Origin: Desulfovibrio sp.
GTDB taxonomy: Bacteria; Desulfobacterota; Desulfovibrionia; Desulfovibrionales; Desulfovibrionaceae
Reading direction: 5' to 3'
Assembly (NCBI GenBank): GCA_031271265.1
Contig: JAISWB010000096.1
Location: forward strand, 1-64,000
DNA: 64,000 nt
Shown: positions 28,370 to 38,669 of the stretch, piece by piece
How the letters are laid out: each line of letters begins with the position of its first letter
How positions within the stretch are numbered: the first letter of the stretch is position 1
Program-made: the position numbers and the translations under genes
The notes under the pieces: model-generated
Databases searched by the model: none
What the model saw: only the letters and a program-made list of their open reading frames with translations
What the model was told of the DNA's origin: nothing

Positions 28370-30523
28370 TTATTTAAGCTGACGGGCCAAAAGTTCGGAG
28401 ATGTGCTCGACCTTGACCTTATTGCCGCGTTTTTCTTCACCGCCGCGGAGCTGTATCACGCAGCCGGGGCAGTCGGCAACAATGGTCGCGGCCCCTGAAG
28501 CTTCCAGGTTGTCCAGTTTGTTCTTCAATATCTGTTCGGATATTTCCGGAAACTTCATGGAATAGGTGCCGCCGAAGCCGCAGCAGACGTCTTCTTCTTT
28601 GGCTTCCTTGTAGTCGGAGGCGGCGCGGATCAGGTTCCTCGGCTGTTCGGTCACGCCCAGGCCGCGGCAGAGGTGGCAGGCCGAGTGGTAGCCGACGGCC
28701 TGACCGGAGTTGCGGAAGGCGTCTTCCTTCATGCCGAGTACGTCGTACACGAAGGAACTGAAGTCCCGGACCCTGGAGGCAAACTGCTGTGCTTCCGTGC
28801 GCAGGGGCGAGTCGGTGAGCAGTTCGTCGTAGTGGTTCTTTATGTGCGAGGCGCAGGAAGCGCAGAGGGTGACGATGTAATCCAGACGGGCAGGGTCGAA
28901 GGCCTTGATGTTGGCCTCGGCCGTACTTTCGGCGGCCTTGCGTTCGCCCATCATGCGCACCGGCAGCCCGCAGCAGCTTTGGCCCATGGGGAATTCCACG
29001 GAACAACCGCCCGCGGCCAGCACCTTGACGGCCGCTTCAAGCTGTTCGGGATACACGAAATCCTGGGCGCAGCCGGCAAAAAGGCCCACGCGCAGCCTGC
29101 CGTTCGCGGGCAGACTTTTCGCAATATCTTTCCAGCGGTCGCGGAAGGCCTTGGAGGCGATGGCCGGCAGCGCCCTGAACCCCTGCCCTTTCATGAATAT
29201 CTGCGGCAGGTGGCGGATGTACGGCGTCCCTCCGGTGACCGGGCGCTGGGCGAATTTGCCGAAGCGCAGCAGGCTGTGGAAGAGCTTGCGGTTTTCCAGT
29301 ACCTTGGCGAGCAGTGTGGACTCGGCGGGCGCGCCTTCCTCCTCCACCAGGCGGGCGCGAATTTCCTGGATGATGCCGGGCAGGTCTATGCCCGCCGCGC
29401 AGACGTCCTTGCACGCCTCGCAGTTGATGCAGTTCTGAACCAGGTTGCGGGCGTTTTCCCGGCCGTGGAAGAAATAGGTCAGGATAAGGCCGATGGCCCC
29501 GATGTAGACATAGCCCATCTTGTGCCCGCCCACCAGGCGGTACACGGGACAGACGTTGGCGCAGGCGCCGCAACGCACGCAACGCAGCGCGCTTTTACAG
29601 ATTTCGTCCTTGGCCAGAGCCGTGCGGCCGTTGTCAAGAAAGATGACGTGCATGATCTTGCGCTTGTCGGGCGTCAGGGTATTTTCCGGCGCCCCGGTCA
29701 TCCAGGACACATAGGTGGTGATGGCCTGGGCGGTAGCGTTGCGCGGCAGCACCCGGATAATGCGCAGGGCGTCGTGGATGTTCGGCACCAGTTTGTCTAT
29801 GCCCGCCAGGGCCACATGCACGCGGGGCAGGGTGGTGGTCAGACGTCCGTTGCCTTCATTGGTGCAGACGCCGACGGTGCCCGTATCCGCGACGGCGAAG
29901 TTGGCGCCGGAAATGCCCATGTCTGCGTTGGCGAAGCGGGAACGCAGTTCCCGCCTGGCCACCTTGACCAGTTTTCCGATATCGCTGTCCTGTTTCAGCT
30001 TGGTCTCGTCCGTAAAGGTATCCGCCACCTGGTAGCGGGAAAGGTGTATGGCGGGCATGACCATGTGCGTCGGTCCCTCGTGACGCAGTTGGATGATCCA
30101 TTCGCCGAGATCCGTTTCCACGACTTTACAGCCGGCGTCTTCCAGGGCGTGGTTGACGTGGATTTCCTCGGCGGTCATGGACTTGGATTTGATGACCAGT
30201 TTACAGTTGTTGTCTGTAGCGATTTTACAGATCAGTTCGTTGGCTTCCGCGGCGGTCGCGACCCTGTGCACATGCACGCCGCGTTTTTCGGCCTCGGCCT
30301 TGAACTGCGCGTACATCGCGTCGAGATGCGTGAGTCCCTCGTCCTTGGCCGCGGCGATTTCCTCAATGAGTTCTTTTTCGTTGATGTCGGCGAAAATGTT
30401 GAGGCGGTTGGCCTTGTAGGCCACGGCGAACTTGTCCAGGGTTTCGCGCAGATAGGAATTTTCCAGCGATTCGTTCAGGCGGCCCCGGTATTCTTTCATG
30501 GTTTCTGCGCTGTGCATCTTCAA
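28370..30523 (-). CDS. LUD domain / 4Fe-4S / CCG-domain lactate oxidation protein (LutB/LdhH-like fusion)
   Basis: LUD region VIKSKSMTAEEIHVNHALE; CVRCGACANVCPVY; CINCEACKDVCAAGIDLP; two CCG domains (CCGLPVRMMGE, CCGFGGTYS). Confidence 0.9.
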   Translation of the reverse strand: MKMHSAETMKEYRGRLNESLENSYLRETLDKFAVAYKANRLNIFADINEKELIEEIAAAKDEGLTHLDAMYAQFKAEAEKRGVHVHRVATAAEANELICKIATDNNCKLVIKSKSMTAEEIHVNHALEDAGCKVVETDLGEWIIQLRHEGPTHMVMPAIHLSRYQVADTFTDETKLKQDSDIGKLVKVARRELRSRFANADMGISGANFAVADTGTVGVCTNEGNGRLTTTLPRVHVALAGIDKLVPNIHDALRIIRVLPRNATAQAITTYVSWMTGAPENTLTPDKRKIMHVIFLDNGRTALAKDEICKSALRCVRCGACANVCPVYRLVGGHKMGYVYIGAIGLILTYFFHGRENARNLVQNCINCEACKDVCAAGIDLPGIIQEIRARLVEEEGAPAESTLLAKVLENRKLFHSLLRFGKFAQRPVTGGTPYIRHLPQIFMKGQGFRALPAIASKAFRDRWKDIAKSLPANGRLRVGLFAGCAQDFVYPEQLEAAVKVLAAGGCSVEFPMGQSCCGLPVRMMGERKAAESTAEANIKAFDPARLDYIVTLCASCASHIKNHYDELLTDSPLRTEAQQFASRVRDFSSFVYDVLGMKEDAFRNSGQAVGYHSACHLCRGLGVTEQPRNLIRAASDYKEAKEEDVCCGFGGTYSMKFPEISEQILKNKLDNLEASGAATIVADCPGCVIQLRGGEEKRGNKVKVEHISELLARQLK

Positions 30524-31170
30524 GCCTCCATAAGAGCGATGTGCAGTTCAAGGGGGCCGTGCACGCCCAGAGTGAGGACGCGTTCAATGTCGGCCGTGCG
30601 GCTGGCGCCGGAAATGAACGCCGTGTACATGACGCCTTTTTCCATAAGTTTCTGCAGGTACGGTTCCACGTCGTAGGATGTTTTTTTGATTTGGGATTTT
30701 TTCAGGGCCACCACATGAATTTCGGCGACCATGGTCGCGAGGCGGATGTCTTCGCTCATACACTCGAGGATGGTGGTGGCGGTTTCGGCGACGGCGCCGT
30801 CCGCCGTGGTAAAGGCCACGTCGATGCCTTCCAGGTGTCCGCGCATGCCCGCGCGCAGCATGTCGAAACCTTTGCCCGCGCTCAGTTCGGCCACGGCGGC
30901 GTACTCCTTCTCCGTCAGGTTCGGGGCGCAGAAGGTCTTTTTATCCGCCTTGGTTATCCCGGCTGACGTTTGTTCCGTGCCGCAATAGATACGTTCGCAA
31001 AAGTCTTTTTTTTCGCACACATCCAAGGCATAGGCCGCGGCTTCCGCCATGTCCTTCACCTCGACGACCTTGATGGAGACAGGCGCGGCTTTTTGCTTGA
31101 ACAGTTCAACGGCTTCTTTGTCGATAATCGCCATAAGACCTCCGCAGCGGTTATAATGTTGATTTCGCAC
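30520..31170 (-). CDS. LUD domain protein (LutC-like)
   Basis: GMRGHLEGIDVAFTTADGAVAETATTILECMSEDIRLATMVAEIHVVALKKSQI; overlaps the next gene by 4 nt. Confidence 0.85.
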   Translation of the reverse strand: MRNQHYNRCGGLMAIIDKEAVELFKQKAAPVSIKVVEVKDMAEAAAYALDVCEKKDFCERIYCGTEQTSAGITKADKKTFCAPNLTEKEYAAVAELSAGKGFDMLRAGMRGHLEGIDVAFTTADGAVAETATTILECMSEDIRLATMVAEIHVVALKKSQIKKTSYDVEPYLQKLMEKGVMYTAFISGASRTADIERVLTLGVHGPLELHIALMEA

Positions 31171-31196
31171 GGCGCCCGCGCAGGGTTGCCGAACAT

Positions 31197-32261
31197 TCAG
31201 TTTATACTATCAAGAATCGCGCGGATAGCAAGGGAATTTTCCACGAGCCTGACGCCCGCGCGCAGTTGTTTGAGGTCGCGTATTTTTTTTGCCTTGAAGA
31301 TGCGCGCCGTATTGCGGGCGGTGCGGTAGGCGTCTTCGCGCACGCGGATGAGGACGACGTTTTTTTCTTCGGCCCTGGCCCGGATCATTTCCGGGGGGCC
31401 TGCATTGCCGGTCAGGATTATGCAGGGACAGCCCGCGCATATGGCGGCGATCTGCAGATCAGGGCGGTCGCCGCCGGTAATGACCACGCAGTCCGTGCGC
31501 CTGTGCAGGTGCAGCATGAAATTGTCCGCCTGCATGGCGCCGATCAGGAAATCGGCGACCATGCCGGTGGCCTGCCCGTTGCCGGCGATGATGCGGCCGT
31601 TGAGGCTGTGCGCCAGATCAATCATGCGCACGGCGGCCAGGGCGGCTTCGTGCCGTATGCAGCCGAGCACCGGCACACCGCGCCCGTGCAGCCAGGGGAG
31701 CAGGATATCGGTTGCGGCGCGGCGGTCGTCGTCATGCACGTCGTTGAGGACAACACCGATCAGGGCATCGCCCAGATCGTCGCGGACCGCGAGCAGGCGG
31801 TCCAGGTTCACGCGCGGGTGAAAACGCAGGGTGAGCAGCACTTTCAGGCCCAGCTCCCGGACCACGACCGTCCCGCCGGCCCCGGCGCAGTGCCCGGCAT
31901 AGGGAAAGCTCCCCACGCCGGAAACGAGGCAGACGTCCTTGCCCGCCGCAAGCGTCCCGTAGGCGTCGACGATGCGTTGCATGGCGTTCTCGTGTTTCTC
32001 GTGCAGGACGGGCGAATAGATGTCCTCGGGCAACATGACCGGGGTGAGCCGGTCCGGCGGGGCTTCCTGGCCGAGCACTTCCTGCACCATCATGGCGTCC
32101 GTGTCGCCGGGGACGTCGTCTTTTTTGCCGGGGATGCAGCCTACGGGTTTCATGTAACCGACAGAAAGGCCCGCCTTTCGGAACAGCAGGCCGAGGGAAA
32201 AGGCGAGCAGGCTCTTGCCCGCCCGCGGCGTTATGGAGCCGATGTAGAGACCAGCGCCCAT
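31197..32261 (-). CDS. DRTGG/AAA_26 phosphotransacetylase N-terminal-like protein
   Basis: LYIGSITPRAGKSLLAFSLGLLFRKAGLSVGYMKPVG P-loop; CVVITGGDRPDLQIAAICAGCPCIILTG. Confidence 0.8.
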   Translation of the reverse strand: MGAGLYIGSITPRAGKSLLAFSLGLLFRKAGLSVGYMKPVGCIPGKKDDVPGDTDAMMVQEVLGQEAPPDRLTPVMLPEDIYSPVLHEKHENAMQRIVDAYGTLAAGKDVCLVSGVGSFPYAGHCAGAGGTVVVRELGLKVLLTLRFHPRVNLDRLLAVRDDLGDALIGVVLNDVHDDDRRAATDILLPWLHGRGVPVLGCIRHEAALAAVRMIDLAHSLNGRIIAGNGQATGMVADFLIGAMQADNFMLHLHRRTDCVVITGGDRPDLQIAAICAGCPCIILTGNAGPPEMIRARAEEKNVVLIRVREDAYRTARNTARIFKAKKIRDLKQLRAGVRLVENSLAIRAILDSIN

Positions 32262-32471
32262 TCAGTCCTCCGTTCGCTCTTCCGCTAAGGCTTCCCCTGC
32301 GCCCCGGATTGCTGTTTCAACGCGTTACGTTTGAGGAGGTTCGAGGAAAATCGTTCCCCCGGCAGGAGTCGGCCTGAGCCGGCGCAAGGACGACTGGACA
32401 GAGTCCCGGCGGGGTTTGGGGCAGCGCTCCAAGTAAACAGCGTTTCCCGATGCCGCGTTCCGGCGTCGGCA

Positions 32472-34145
32472 TTACTTGGCGGCGGCCGCGGCGAACAGCC
32501 GCTCGGCCTCCTCCCGCAACGCGTACTTGCGTATTTTTTTGCTGCCGGTCATGGGAAAGGACTCCACAAAGGCCATGAAGCGCGGCACCTTGTGCCAGGC
32601 TATCCTGCCTTTGCAATAGGCGCGCACTTCTTTCCGGGTAATGGTCACGCCTTCTTTGGGGATGATGAAGGCGACCACGTCTTCGCCGTAGCGCCGGCTG
32701 CGCACGCCCACCACCTGCACATCCGAGATTTTGTCCATTTCCAGCAGAAAATCTTCTATTTCACGGGGATAAATATTCTCCCCGCCCCTGATGATCATGT
32801 CCTTGATGCGGCCGTTGATGACCACGTAATCCTTTTCGTCCATGATGCCCACGTCGCCGGTACGCAGCCGGCCGTCCGCGGTGATTACTTCCCGCGTTTC
32901 TTCGGGCATCTTGTAGTAGCCTTTCATCACGTTGTAGCCCCTGCACACCACCTCGCCGGGCGTGCCGCGCGGCATTTCCACGGTGCGCTCCGGCAGGGCG
33001 TCGGGGTCGGCGATGAGTACCTCGATGCCCGGCATGGGGCGGCCGACGGTTTCGGTTTTGCGCGCGAAATCGTCGTCGGCCGTGGTTTGGGTCATCACCG
33101 GCGAGGCTTCGGTCAGTCCGTAACAGTTGGTCAGATCCTTGAGATACATTTCTTCGACAGCCCTGCGCATGAGCGGCGGGGGACAGACCGAGCCGGCCAT
33201 GATGCCGGTGCGCAGCGAAGTGAGGTCGTAGCGGGGGAAGCGCTTGTGATCCATCATGGCCAGGTACATGGAGGGTACCCCATGCACGGCCGTGCAGCGC
33301 TCTTTTTGTATGGCATCGAGTACTTTCAGGGGATTGAAGGCGTCGATGATCACCAGGCTTGTGCAGTGATTGACGGCGGCCATGACGCCGAGCACGGAAC
33401 CGAAGCAGTGGAACAGGGGCACGCACAGACAGAGGCGGTCGTCGGCCGTGAAGCGCATGTTCCGTCCTATCCACCAGCCGTTGTTTTGGATGTTCACATG
33501 GCTCAGCATCACGCCCTTGGGAAAGCCGGTGGTGCCGGAGGTGTACTGCATCTGCACCACGTCGTGCGGGGCAACCGCGGCCTGCCGCGCGGTGTAGTCC
33601 GCGTCGGAAACGCTCCCGGCCCGTTCCGTGACACGGCCCAGGCCCATGATGCCGCACGCGCCCTCCTCATCCATGAGGAAGACCCTGCGCAGGAAGGGGA
33701 AATCGGCGGAGCGCAGGTCGTCCGACGGACGATCATGCAGTTCCGGAACAACGGATTCGAGGATGTTCAGAAAGTTATGGTCTTTGTAGGTATGGGCGAG
33801 AAACAGGGTGCCGCAGTCGCTCTGTTTGAGAAAATAGGCCAGTTCCCGGTCGCCGTAGCTGGTGTTGACGGTGACCAGCACGGCCCCGATGCGCGCTGCC
33901 GCGAACATCAGGGTCAGCCAGTGCGGCACGTTGGGCGCCCATATGCCTATTTTCGCGTCCCTGCCCACGCCGAAGGCGATGAGTCCTTTGGCCAGAGCTT
34001 CCGTATCGCGGGAAAATTCCGCCCAAGTCTGCCGCAACCCGGTATCAAAATAGACAACGGCTTCCCGGTTCGGAAAACGGGAAACCGCCTCGTCCAGCAT
34101 GCTGCCGAGGGTTTTTTCCTGCAGCATGAAAGTTTCAGAGCGCAT
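32472..34145 (-). CDS. AMP-binding acyl-CoA synthetase
   Basis: MQYTSGTTGFPKGVMLSH; NCYGLTEASPVMTQT; RLRTGDVGIMDEKDYVVINGRIKDMIIRGGENIYPREIED. Confidence 0.92.
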   Translation of the reverse strand: MRSETFMLQEKTLGSMLDEAVSRFPNREAVVYFDTGLRQTWAEFSRDTEALAKGLIAFGVGRDAKIGIWAPNVPHWLTLMFAAARIGAVLVTVNTSYGDRELAYFLKQSDCGTLFLAHTYKDHNFLNILESVVPELHDRPSDDLRSADFPFLRRVFLMDEEGACGIMGLGRVTERAGSVSDADYTARQAAVAPHDVVQMQYTSGTTGFPKGVMLSHVNIQNNGWWIGRNMRFTADDRLCLCVPLFHCFGSVLGVMAAVNHCTSLVIIDAFNPLKVLDAIQKERCTAVHGVPSMYLAMMDHKRFPRYDLTSLRTGIMAGSVCPPPLMRRAVEEMYLKDLTNCYGLTEASPVMTQTTADDDFARKTETVGRPMPGIEVLIADPDALPERTVEMPRGTPGEVVCRGYNVMKGYYKMPEETREVITADGRLRTGDVGIMDEKDYVVINGRIKDMIIRGGENIYPREIEDFLLEMDKISDVQVVGVRSRRYGEDVVAFIIPKEGVTITRKEVRAYCKGRIAWHKVPRFMAFVESFPMTGSKKIRKYALREEAERLFAAAAAK

Positions 34146-34374
34146 GGTCGGCCTTGGTCGGAGGGTTGCGCAACACCGTTTTGCAGCCGCGCAGCATACA
34201 AAACGGCGTTCTATACCCCTTCGGGGCGCTAAAGGAAAGCCCCGGTATGCCGATAATAGTTTAGACTTTTTCAAGACTGCGCGGGGCGTGCGCGCGGCGG
34301 AGCGGCCTTGCCGGCGGACGGCAAAGCTACACCGCACGGACGCGGCATAGTTGAATATCAAGTAGGGACGACAG

Positions 34375-35001
34375 ATGCGTTTGTCCAACGGCGCGGAGGC
34401 GGGCATGATCGGACGGAATTTTCCCGGCGCGTTGCGTTTTCCGGTGCGGACCTTTCGGGATATGTTGCGCTTTCTCACGCGAAATTTTCCCGGCGGGGCG
34501 CGCTTTCAGCCGCGGCGTTTTCCCGGAGCGATGCGCCTGTTGTCGTTGTGCGCCGTTTGCCTGTTGCTTGCGCAGAGCGCGGGCTGTTCCCTGCGTTCGG
34601 GCGCAGGCGGCGGCGGGGAAGGGACGGCTTCGGGGCGCGCCGTGAGTAAGGTTGCCTTGAGCGCGGTTGGCGTGCCCTATCGCATCGGGGGCAGCACGCC
34701 GGAGAAAGGTTTCGATTGTTCGGGGCTTGTTTTTTGGGCCTACGCCCGCAACGGAGTCAAGGTGCCGCGCACGGCTGCGGAGCAGAGCGGGCTGGGTTCG
34801 TCCGTGCGCCGCTCCGAGTTGAAGCCGGGAGATATCCTGGTATTCAGGATTAAAAACGGCCTGCACACCGCCGTCTACGTCGGGGGAAGCCGCTTTGTTC
34901 ACAGCCCGAGCAGCGGCAAAAAGGTGCGTGTGGACAACATATCCGGCGATTACTGGAAAACCCGCCTCATTGCCGCGCGGCGCGTCCGGCAGATATATTG
35001 A
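34375..35001 (+). CDS. NlpC/P60 lipoprotein (C40 peptidase); true start probably ATG at 34531
   Basis: MRLLSLCAVCLLLAQSAGC lipobox; YRIGGSTPEKGFDCSGLVFWAYARNGVKVPRTAAEQ; LHTAVYVGGSRFVHSPSSGK. Confidence 0.88.
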   Translation: MRLSNGAEAGMIGRNFPGALRFPVRTFRDMLRFLTRNFPGGARFQPRRFPGAMRLLSLCAVCLLLAQSAGCSLRSGAGGGGEGTASGRAVSKVALSAVGVPYRIGGSTPEKGFDCSGLVFWAYARNGVKVPRTAAEQSGLGSSVRRSELKPGDILVFRIKNGLHTAVYVGGSRFVHSPSSGKKVRVDNISGDYWKTRLIAARRVRQIY

Positions 35002-35266
35002 GCCGCGTCCGGCAGATATATTGACTGGTAGGCAAACCTGTCTACCTTACCTTCCTCATCGGTGAGGGTCATGTGTGGAGGGCGGGCGCCGGCCCGGACC
35101 GACGCCATGTCGGCGGTGGAGATTTTTCGGAAGCGCAGGTCTTCAGCGGCGGAGATTTTTCGGAAGCGATTGTATTTCTCAGGATACTGTATCAGTATAC
35201 TACGGTAATTATCACGCCGGATGCGCGCTGTTTCACTTGCCGCCGAGCATGAAAGGGGAACGGAGT

Positions 35267-36286
35267 ATGTACGTTGCGCCCAAAAAACCTTTGGCCCTGC
35301 TGATCGGCGTCACAGGCGACCTGGGTTTCGCCGCGGGATGCCTGTTGCAGTCCCTGCGCAGGCACAGCCCGCACCTGGAAGCCGATGTTGTCATGTACAC
35401 CGACGGCGCTCTGCCGCCGGTCGACGCCGCCCTGCTCGAAGGCATGGGCGCGCGCCTTACGCCGTTTACGCCGCCGCAGGCGGACTTGCCCGCGGAGGCC
35501 GTCAGGCAGTTTTCCCTGCTTTGTCTGGCGTGTTTTGAAGGTTTTCTTCTCCTTGATCGCTACAAGACCGTCATCCGGCTGGACGCGGACGTTGCCGTGC
35601 AGGACGATATCAGTGCTCTTGCAAACTACGGTCCGCTGTCCATGGCGCTTGAAGACCCTTATTTTACGGACACAGGACGCTCTTTGCCGGCTTCGGTCAA
35701 TGTGCTCAAGCCGTTGCCCGGCTTGGACGGTGAAGCGCCCAACCTCAATTCGGGAGTGCTGGTTCTTCAGGACAGCCTGCCTGAGCCGGCAAAACTGCGT
35801 GACCTCTGTCTGCGCCGGCTCAAGAATGACGCGTCCTATTTGCGCTATCCCGATCAGGCGGTCTTGAACATGCTGGCACAGCAGTTGCGAAGGAACGATC
35901 CGCCACTGTTTTCTCTGCTTCCCTACGAGCGTTTCAACGCCCACCCGCGCAATCCCGCGGCGCAGACCGCCGCCGTGGTGCATGCCTTCGGGGCGTATAA
36001 GCTTTGGGATGACGGGTTGACACGCTGTTCTTTCCCGGAATGGCATAGGGATTATTGCCGTTGGCTGTCCCTGGGAGGCAGTCCCTGGCGGGGCGAGGTC
36101 GGGAACGGCGAGTACCTGGAAGGCGGGGCTTTTTTTATGCTTAACAGGCTGTACGGCAACGTGCAGACTGCCCAGGAGCTTCTCGACCGCATGCGCGACG
36201 ATCTGGTCCGGGAGAAGAAGCTGAGACGGAACCTGGAAAAGACGATTGCCGCAGGCGGCGGCCCGGTAGGGAAAGATCCGCAATGA
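35267..36286 (+). CDS. GT8-like glycosyltransferase family protein
   Basis: VIRLDADVAVQDDISAL, LNSGVLVLQDSL, YPDQAVLNMLAQ, VVHAFGAYKLWDDG. Confidence 0.7.
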   Translation: MYVAPKKPLALLIGVTGDLGFAAGCLLQSLRRHSPHLEADVVMYTDGALPPVDAALLEGMGARLTPFTPPQADLPAEAVRQFSLLCLACFEGFLLLDRYKTVIRLDADVAVQDDISALANYGPLSMALEDPYFTDTGRSLPASVNVLKPLPGLDGEAPNLNSGVLVLQDSLPEPAKLRDLCLRRLKNDASYLRYPDQAVLNMLAQQLRRNDPPLFSLLPYERFNAHPRNPAAQTAAVVHAFGAYKLWDDGLTRCSFPEWHRDYCRWLSLGGSPWRGEVGNGEYLEGGAFFMLNRLYGNVQTAQELLDRMRDDLVREKKLRRNLEKTIAAGGGPVGKDPQ

Positions 36287-36354
36287 CATCGTGTTGCTTG
36301 CAGCACATTCTTTTGTGTTCCAGGTAATTGCCGGACGCTCGGGCGACGTTCCCA

Positions 36355-36470
36355 TATCTGAAAGGCGCTGTTTCCCGATCCGGAGAAGCGTTGTTCCTCT
36401 ATCTGAAAGGCGCGGTTTCCCGATCCGGAGAAGCGTTGTTCCTCTATCGGGAAGGCGCGGTTTCCTGTAG
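36355..36470. repeat. 45-bp tandem repeat, about 2.5 copies
   Basis: atctgaaaggcgctgtttcccgatccggagaagcgttgttcctct at 36355 and 36400, partial at 36445. Confidence 0.85.
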
Positions 36471-36518
36471 GAAAATTTCGGTTGCATCACATCGACGGGG
36501 CTGCTAAACTCGTCGGAT

Positions 36519-37859
36519 ATGATGGAAAAACTGGATATACAACAGGTTCATGCCGGGAGAAAACTCGGCCAGCCCGTTTTTGGAGCGGACGGGGTTCTTC
36601 TGTTTCCCCCCGGCCGGATACTGACGCAGGAAGACCTGGAAATTCTGGCCCGGAACGGCCTGACGCGTATCTCGCTTTTCCCCGTCGCGCGTGAAGCAGG
36701 CGTTGCGCCGCCCCAGGCGGCGAACCTGACGAGCAGCGGCGCGGTCATGTACCCGGACGAGCGGCCTCCCTTTTTCTATACCCGCTCGCAGGAAGCGCCG
36801 AACGAGGTCATTTCCGCGCTTGATGAACGCAGTATCGAAAAAATCAGCGATTACACGGCGGAACGTTTTCGTCTGATGGATGCCGACGACCCGCTTGTCG
36901 CGGAGCTTTTCAATATTGCCGTGGAACGCCAGATCAGGGTTTACCACGACAGACCCACGCGCATACCGTCGTGGCCCAAGCATAGCGGCCTGTTGCCCGG
37001 CCCGGAACGTCCCCGCGATGTTTCCATGCAGAAACTGACGGCGACCAGCCACCGCATCGGCACGCTTCCGACCATATTCCACCGCCTGATCGGGATGATC
37101 AACAACCCTATCGTAAATTCCGAAGAACTGTCCAAGGTCATTGCCGTGGACCCCGCATTGACGGCCAAACTTCTGAAACTGGTCAACAGTCCCTTTTTCG
37201 GCTTGCCCTACAAGATAGACAGCATTTCGCGCGCCGTACTCATCGTGGGCACCAAGCAACTGGTCATGCTCGCCATGGGCGCCACGCTGATTTCGGCCTT
37301 CAAGGGGCTGCCCGTAAGCCTTGTGAACATGCAGTCCTACTGGTCGCATTCCATAAGCTGCGGGGCGGCCTGCAGGTTGCTCTGCGTCAAGGCAGGCATA
37401 CAGGACGCGGAAAGTTTCTTCGTCGCCGGCCTGCTCCACGACATATCCAGACTGTTGATTTACGTGCAGCTTCCCGATCATGCCCGCTACATAGTGACCG
37501 AGGCCGCGCGCAGAAACATACCCGTGCGCGACATGGAAATGGAAACCCTGGGGTTTACCCATGAGGATCTGGGCGCGGAACTGCTCCGCTCCTGGAACTG
37601 TCCCGACGAACTTGTGCTGAGGGTGCAAAGGCATCACCGCGTCCCCGATCCGGGTTGCGCCGCCGAAGAAGTGATTCTGCCGACGGCGAACATGCTCTCG
37701 CAGGCCCTGGGCTACGGCTCCAGCGGCGAAATGATTATTCCGCCGCAGCCGGCCGTTGCCTGGGCGAAAATCGGGCTGAACACCGAGGGCCTTTGCATGC
37801 TCTGCGCCGAACTCGACAACGACGTCAGGGAATTGCGCACAGTTTTCACTCCCATATGA
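36519..37859 (+). CDS. HDOD domain signalling protein
   Basis: LTATSHRIGTLPTIFHRLIGMINNPIVNSEELSKVIAVDPALTAKLLKLVNSPFFGLPYKIDSISRAVLIVGTKQL...FFVAGLLHDISRLL. Confidence 0.88.
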   Translation: MMEKLDIQQVHAGRKLGQPVFGADGVLLFPPGRILTQEDLEILARNGLTRISLFPVAREAGVAPPQAANLTSSGAVMYPDERPPFFYTRSQEAPNEVISALDERSIEKISDYTAERFRLMDADDPLVAELFNIAVERQIRVYHDRPTRIPSWPKHSGLLPGPERPRDVSMQKLTATSHRIGTLPTIFHRLIGMINNPIVNSEELSKVIAVDPALTAKLLKLVNSPFFGLPYKIDSISRAVLIVGTKQLVMLAMGATLISAFKGLPVSLVNMQSYWSHSISCGAACRLLCVKAGIQDAESFFVAGLLHDISRLLIYVQLPDHARYIVTEAARRNIPVRDMEMETLGFTHEDLGAELLRSWNCPDELVLRVQRHHRVPDPGCAAEEVILPTANMLSQALGYGSSGEMIIPPQPAVAWAKIGLNTEGLCMLCAELDNDVRELRTVFTPI

Positions 37860-38029
37860 AGGAAAATATGCACCGCTTTTATTCTCGTTGTGCGGAGAGA
37901 GCTTCAGGATTGCCGCAGTCGGAATCGGATGCCGGGAAATGTGGATGAACTGTATATGCCTTACCGGCCGTAAGAAGGAAATGCGGATGAGTTATGCATG
38001 CCGTACCGGCCGAAAGGCGGGGTCAAACA

Positions 38030-38350
38030 ATGTACGCCGACTATGATTTTCCGCGGGGGCTGCCCGGAAGCGTTCAACGTGTTGAACCCGTAACGGAACC
38101 GCGTTTTGCGACCTTTACGCTGTATTCTTCCGGGGTTGCGCGTCCCTGGACCTCCTTGCTCGACGACAGGCAGCGGTCCGTAGACATGTTTGAATACCGC
38201 AACGCGTTGCGGCAGGTTGCCCTGCGTCCCCTGAAACTGCATGCCGGACAGACAAACAAACCCAACGGAGAATTCGGGCGCTACTTCGCGTGGGATCCGA
38301 TCATGGTGCCGGAAATGACCGGCGGGCGCATCCTGACCACTACCGTCTGA
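38030..38350 (+). CDS. Hypothetical protein, 106 aa
   Basis: MYADYDFPRGLPGSVQRVEPVTEPRFATFTLYSSGVARPW...; its last codons lie inside the 28-bp direct repeat. Confidence 0.5.
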   Translation: MYADYDFPRGLPGSVQRVEPVTEPRFATFTLYSSGVARPWTSLLDDRQRSVDMFEYRNALRQVALRPLKLHAGQTNKPNGEFGRYFAWDPIMVPEMTGGRILTTTV

Positions 38351-38362
38351 TTCCCCGTTCAT
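38335..38362. repeat. 28-bp perfect direct repeat, left copy (right copy 44450-44477)
   Basis: gaccactaccgtctgattccccgttcat in both places. Confidence 0.9.
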
Positions 38363-38441
38363 TTATGGGTTGAGACCCCTCCCGTCAGGCCGGAAGTCCG
38401 ACACCCGCCCAAGCGCAAGACGCATGAGCCTGAAGGCCCAT

Positions 38442-38546
38442 GCTATACTTGACGCTTGAACTTTATGCGCTTTTTCTTCCTTCATCATATTGAAAAAACT
38501 AGAATATGCTCTTAGTAATGCGCAAAGAATCAAGACGTTGCGTATA
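38442..38546. repeat. 105-bp dispersed repeat, copy 2 (copy 1 at 1562-1666)
   Basis: About 5 mismatches over 105 bp. Confidence 0.85.
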
Positions 38547-38669
38547 CCTTCTTGGTAGGGCCGGAGTCGGACTGCCGTGCCGGCTGAACCGAGCTTTCCG
38601 AAACGGCATGACGTGCGGGCAGGCGCGCTGCCCGATGCCTCTTCCTGAAGTCCGACCTTTTCAGACAGT

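Noticed and set aside
28673-30676. 667-aa plus-strand ORF opposite the LutB-like gene
   Set aside because: Antisense shadow ORF; the minus strand has clear Fe-S and LUD motifs.
32331-34232. 633-aa plus-strand ORF opposite the acyl-CoA synthetase
   Set aside because: Antisense shadow ORF; opposite strand is a well-conserved AMP-binding enzyme.
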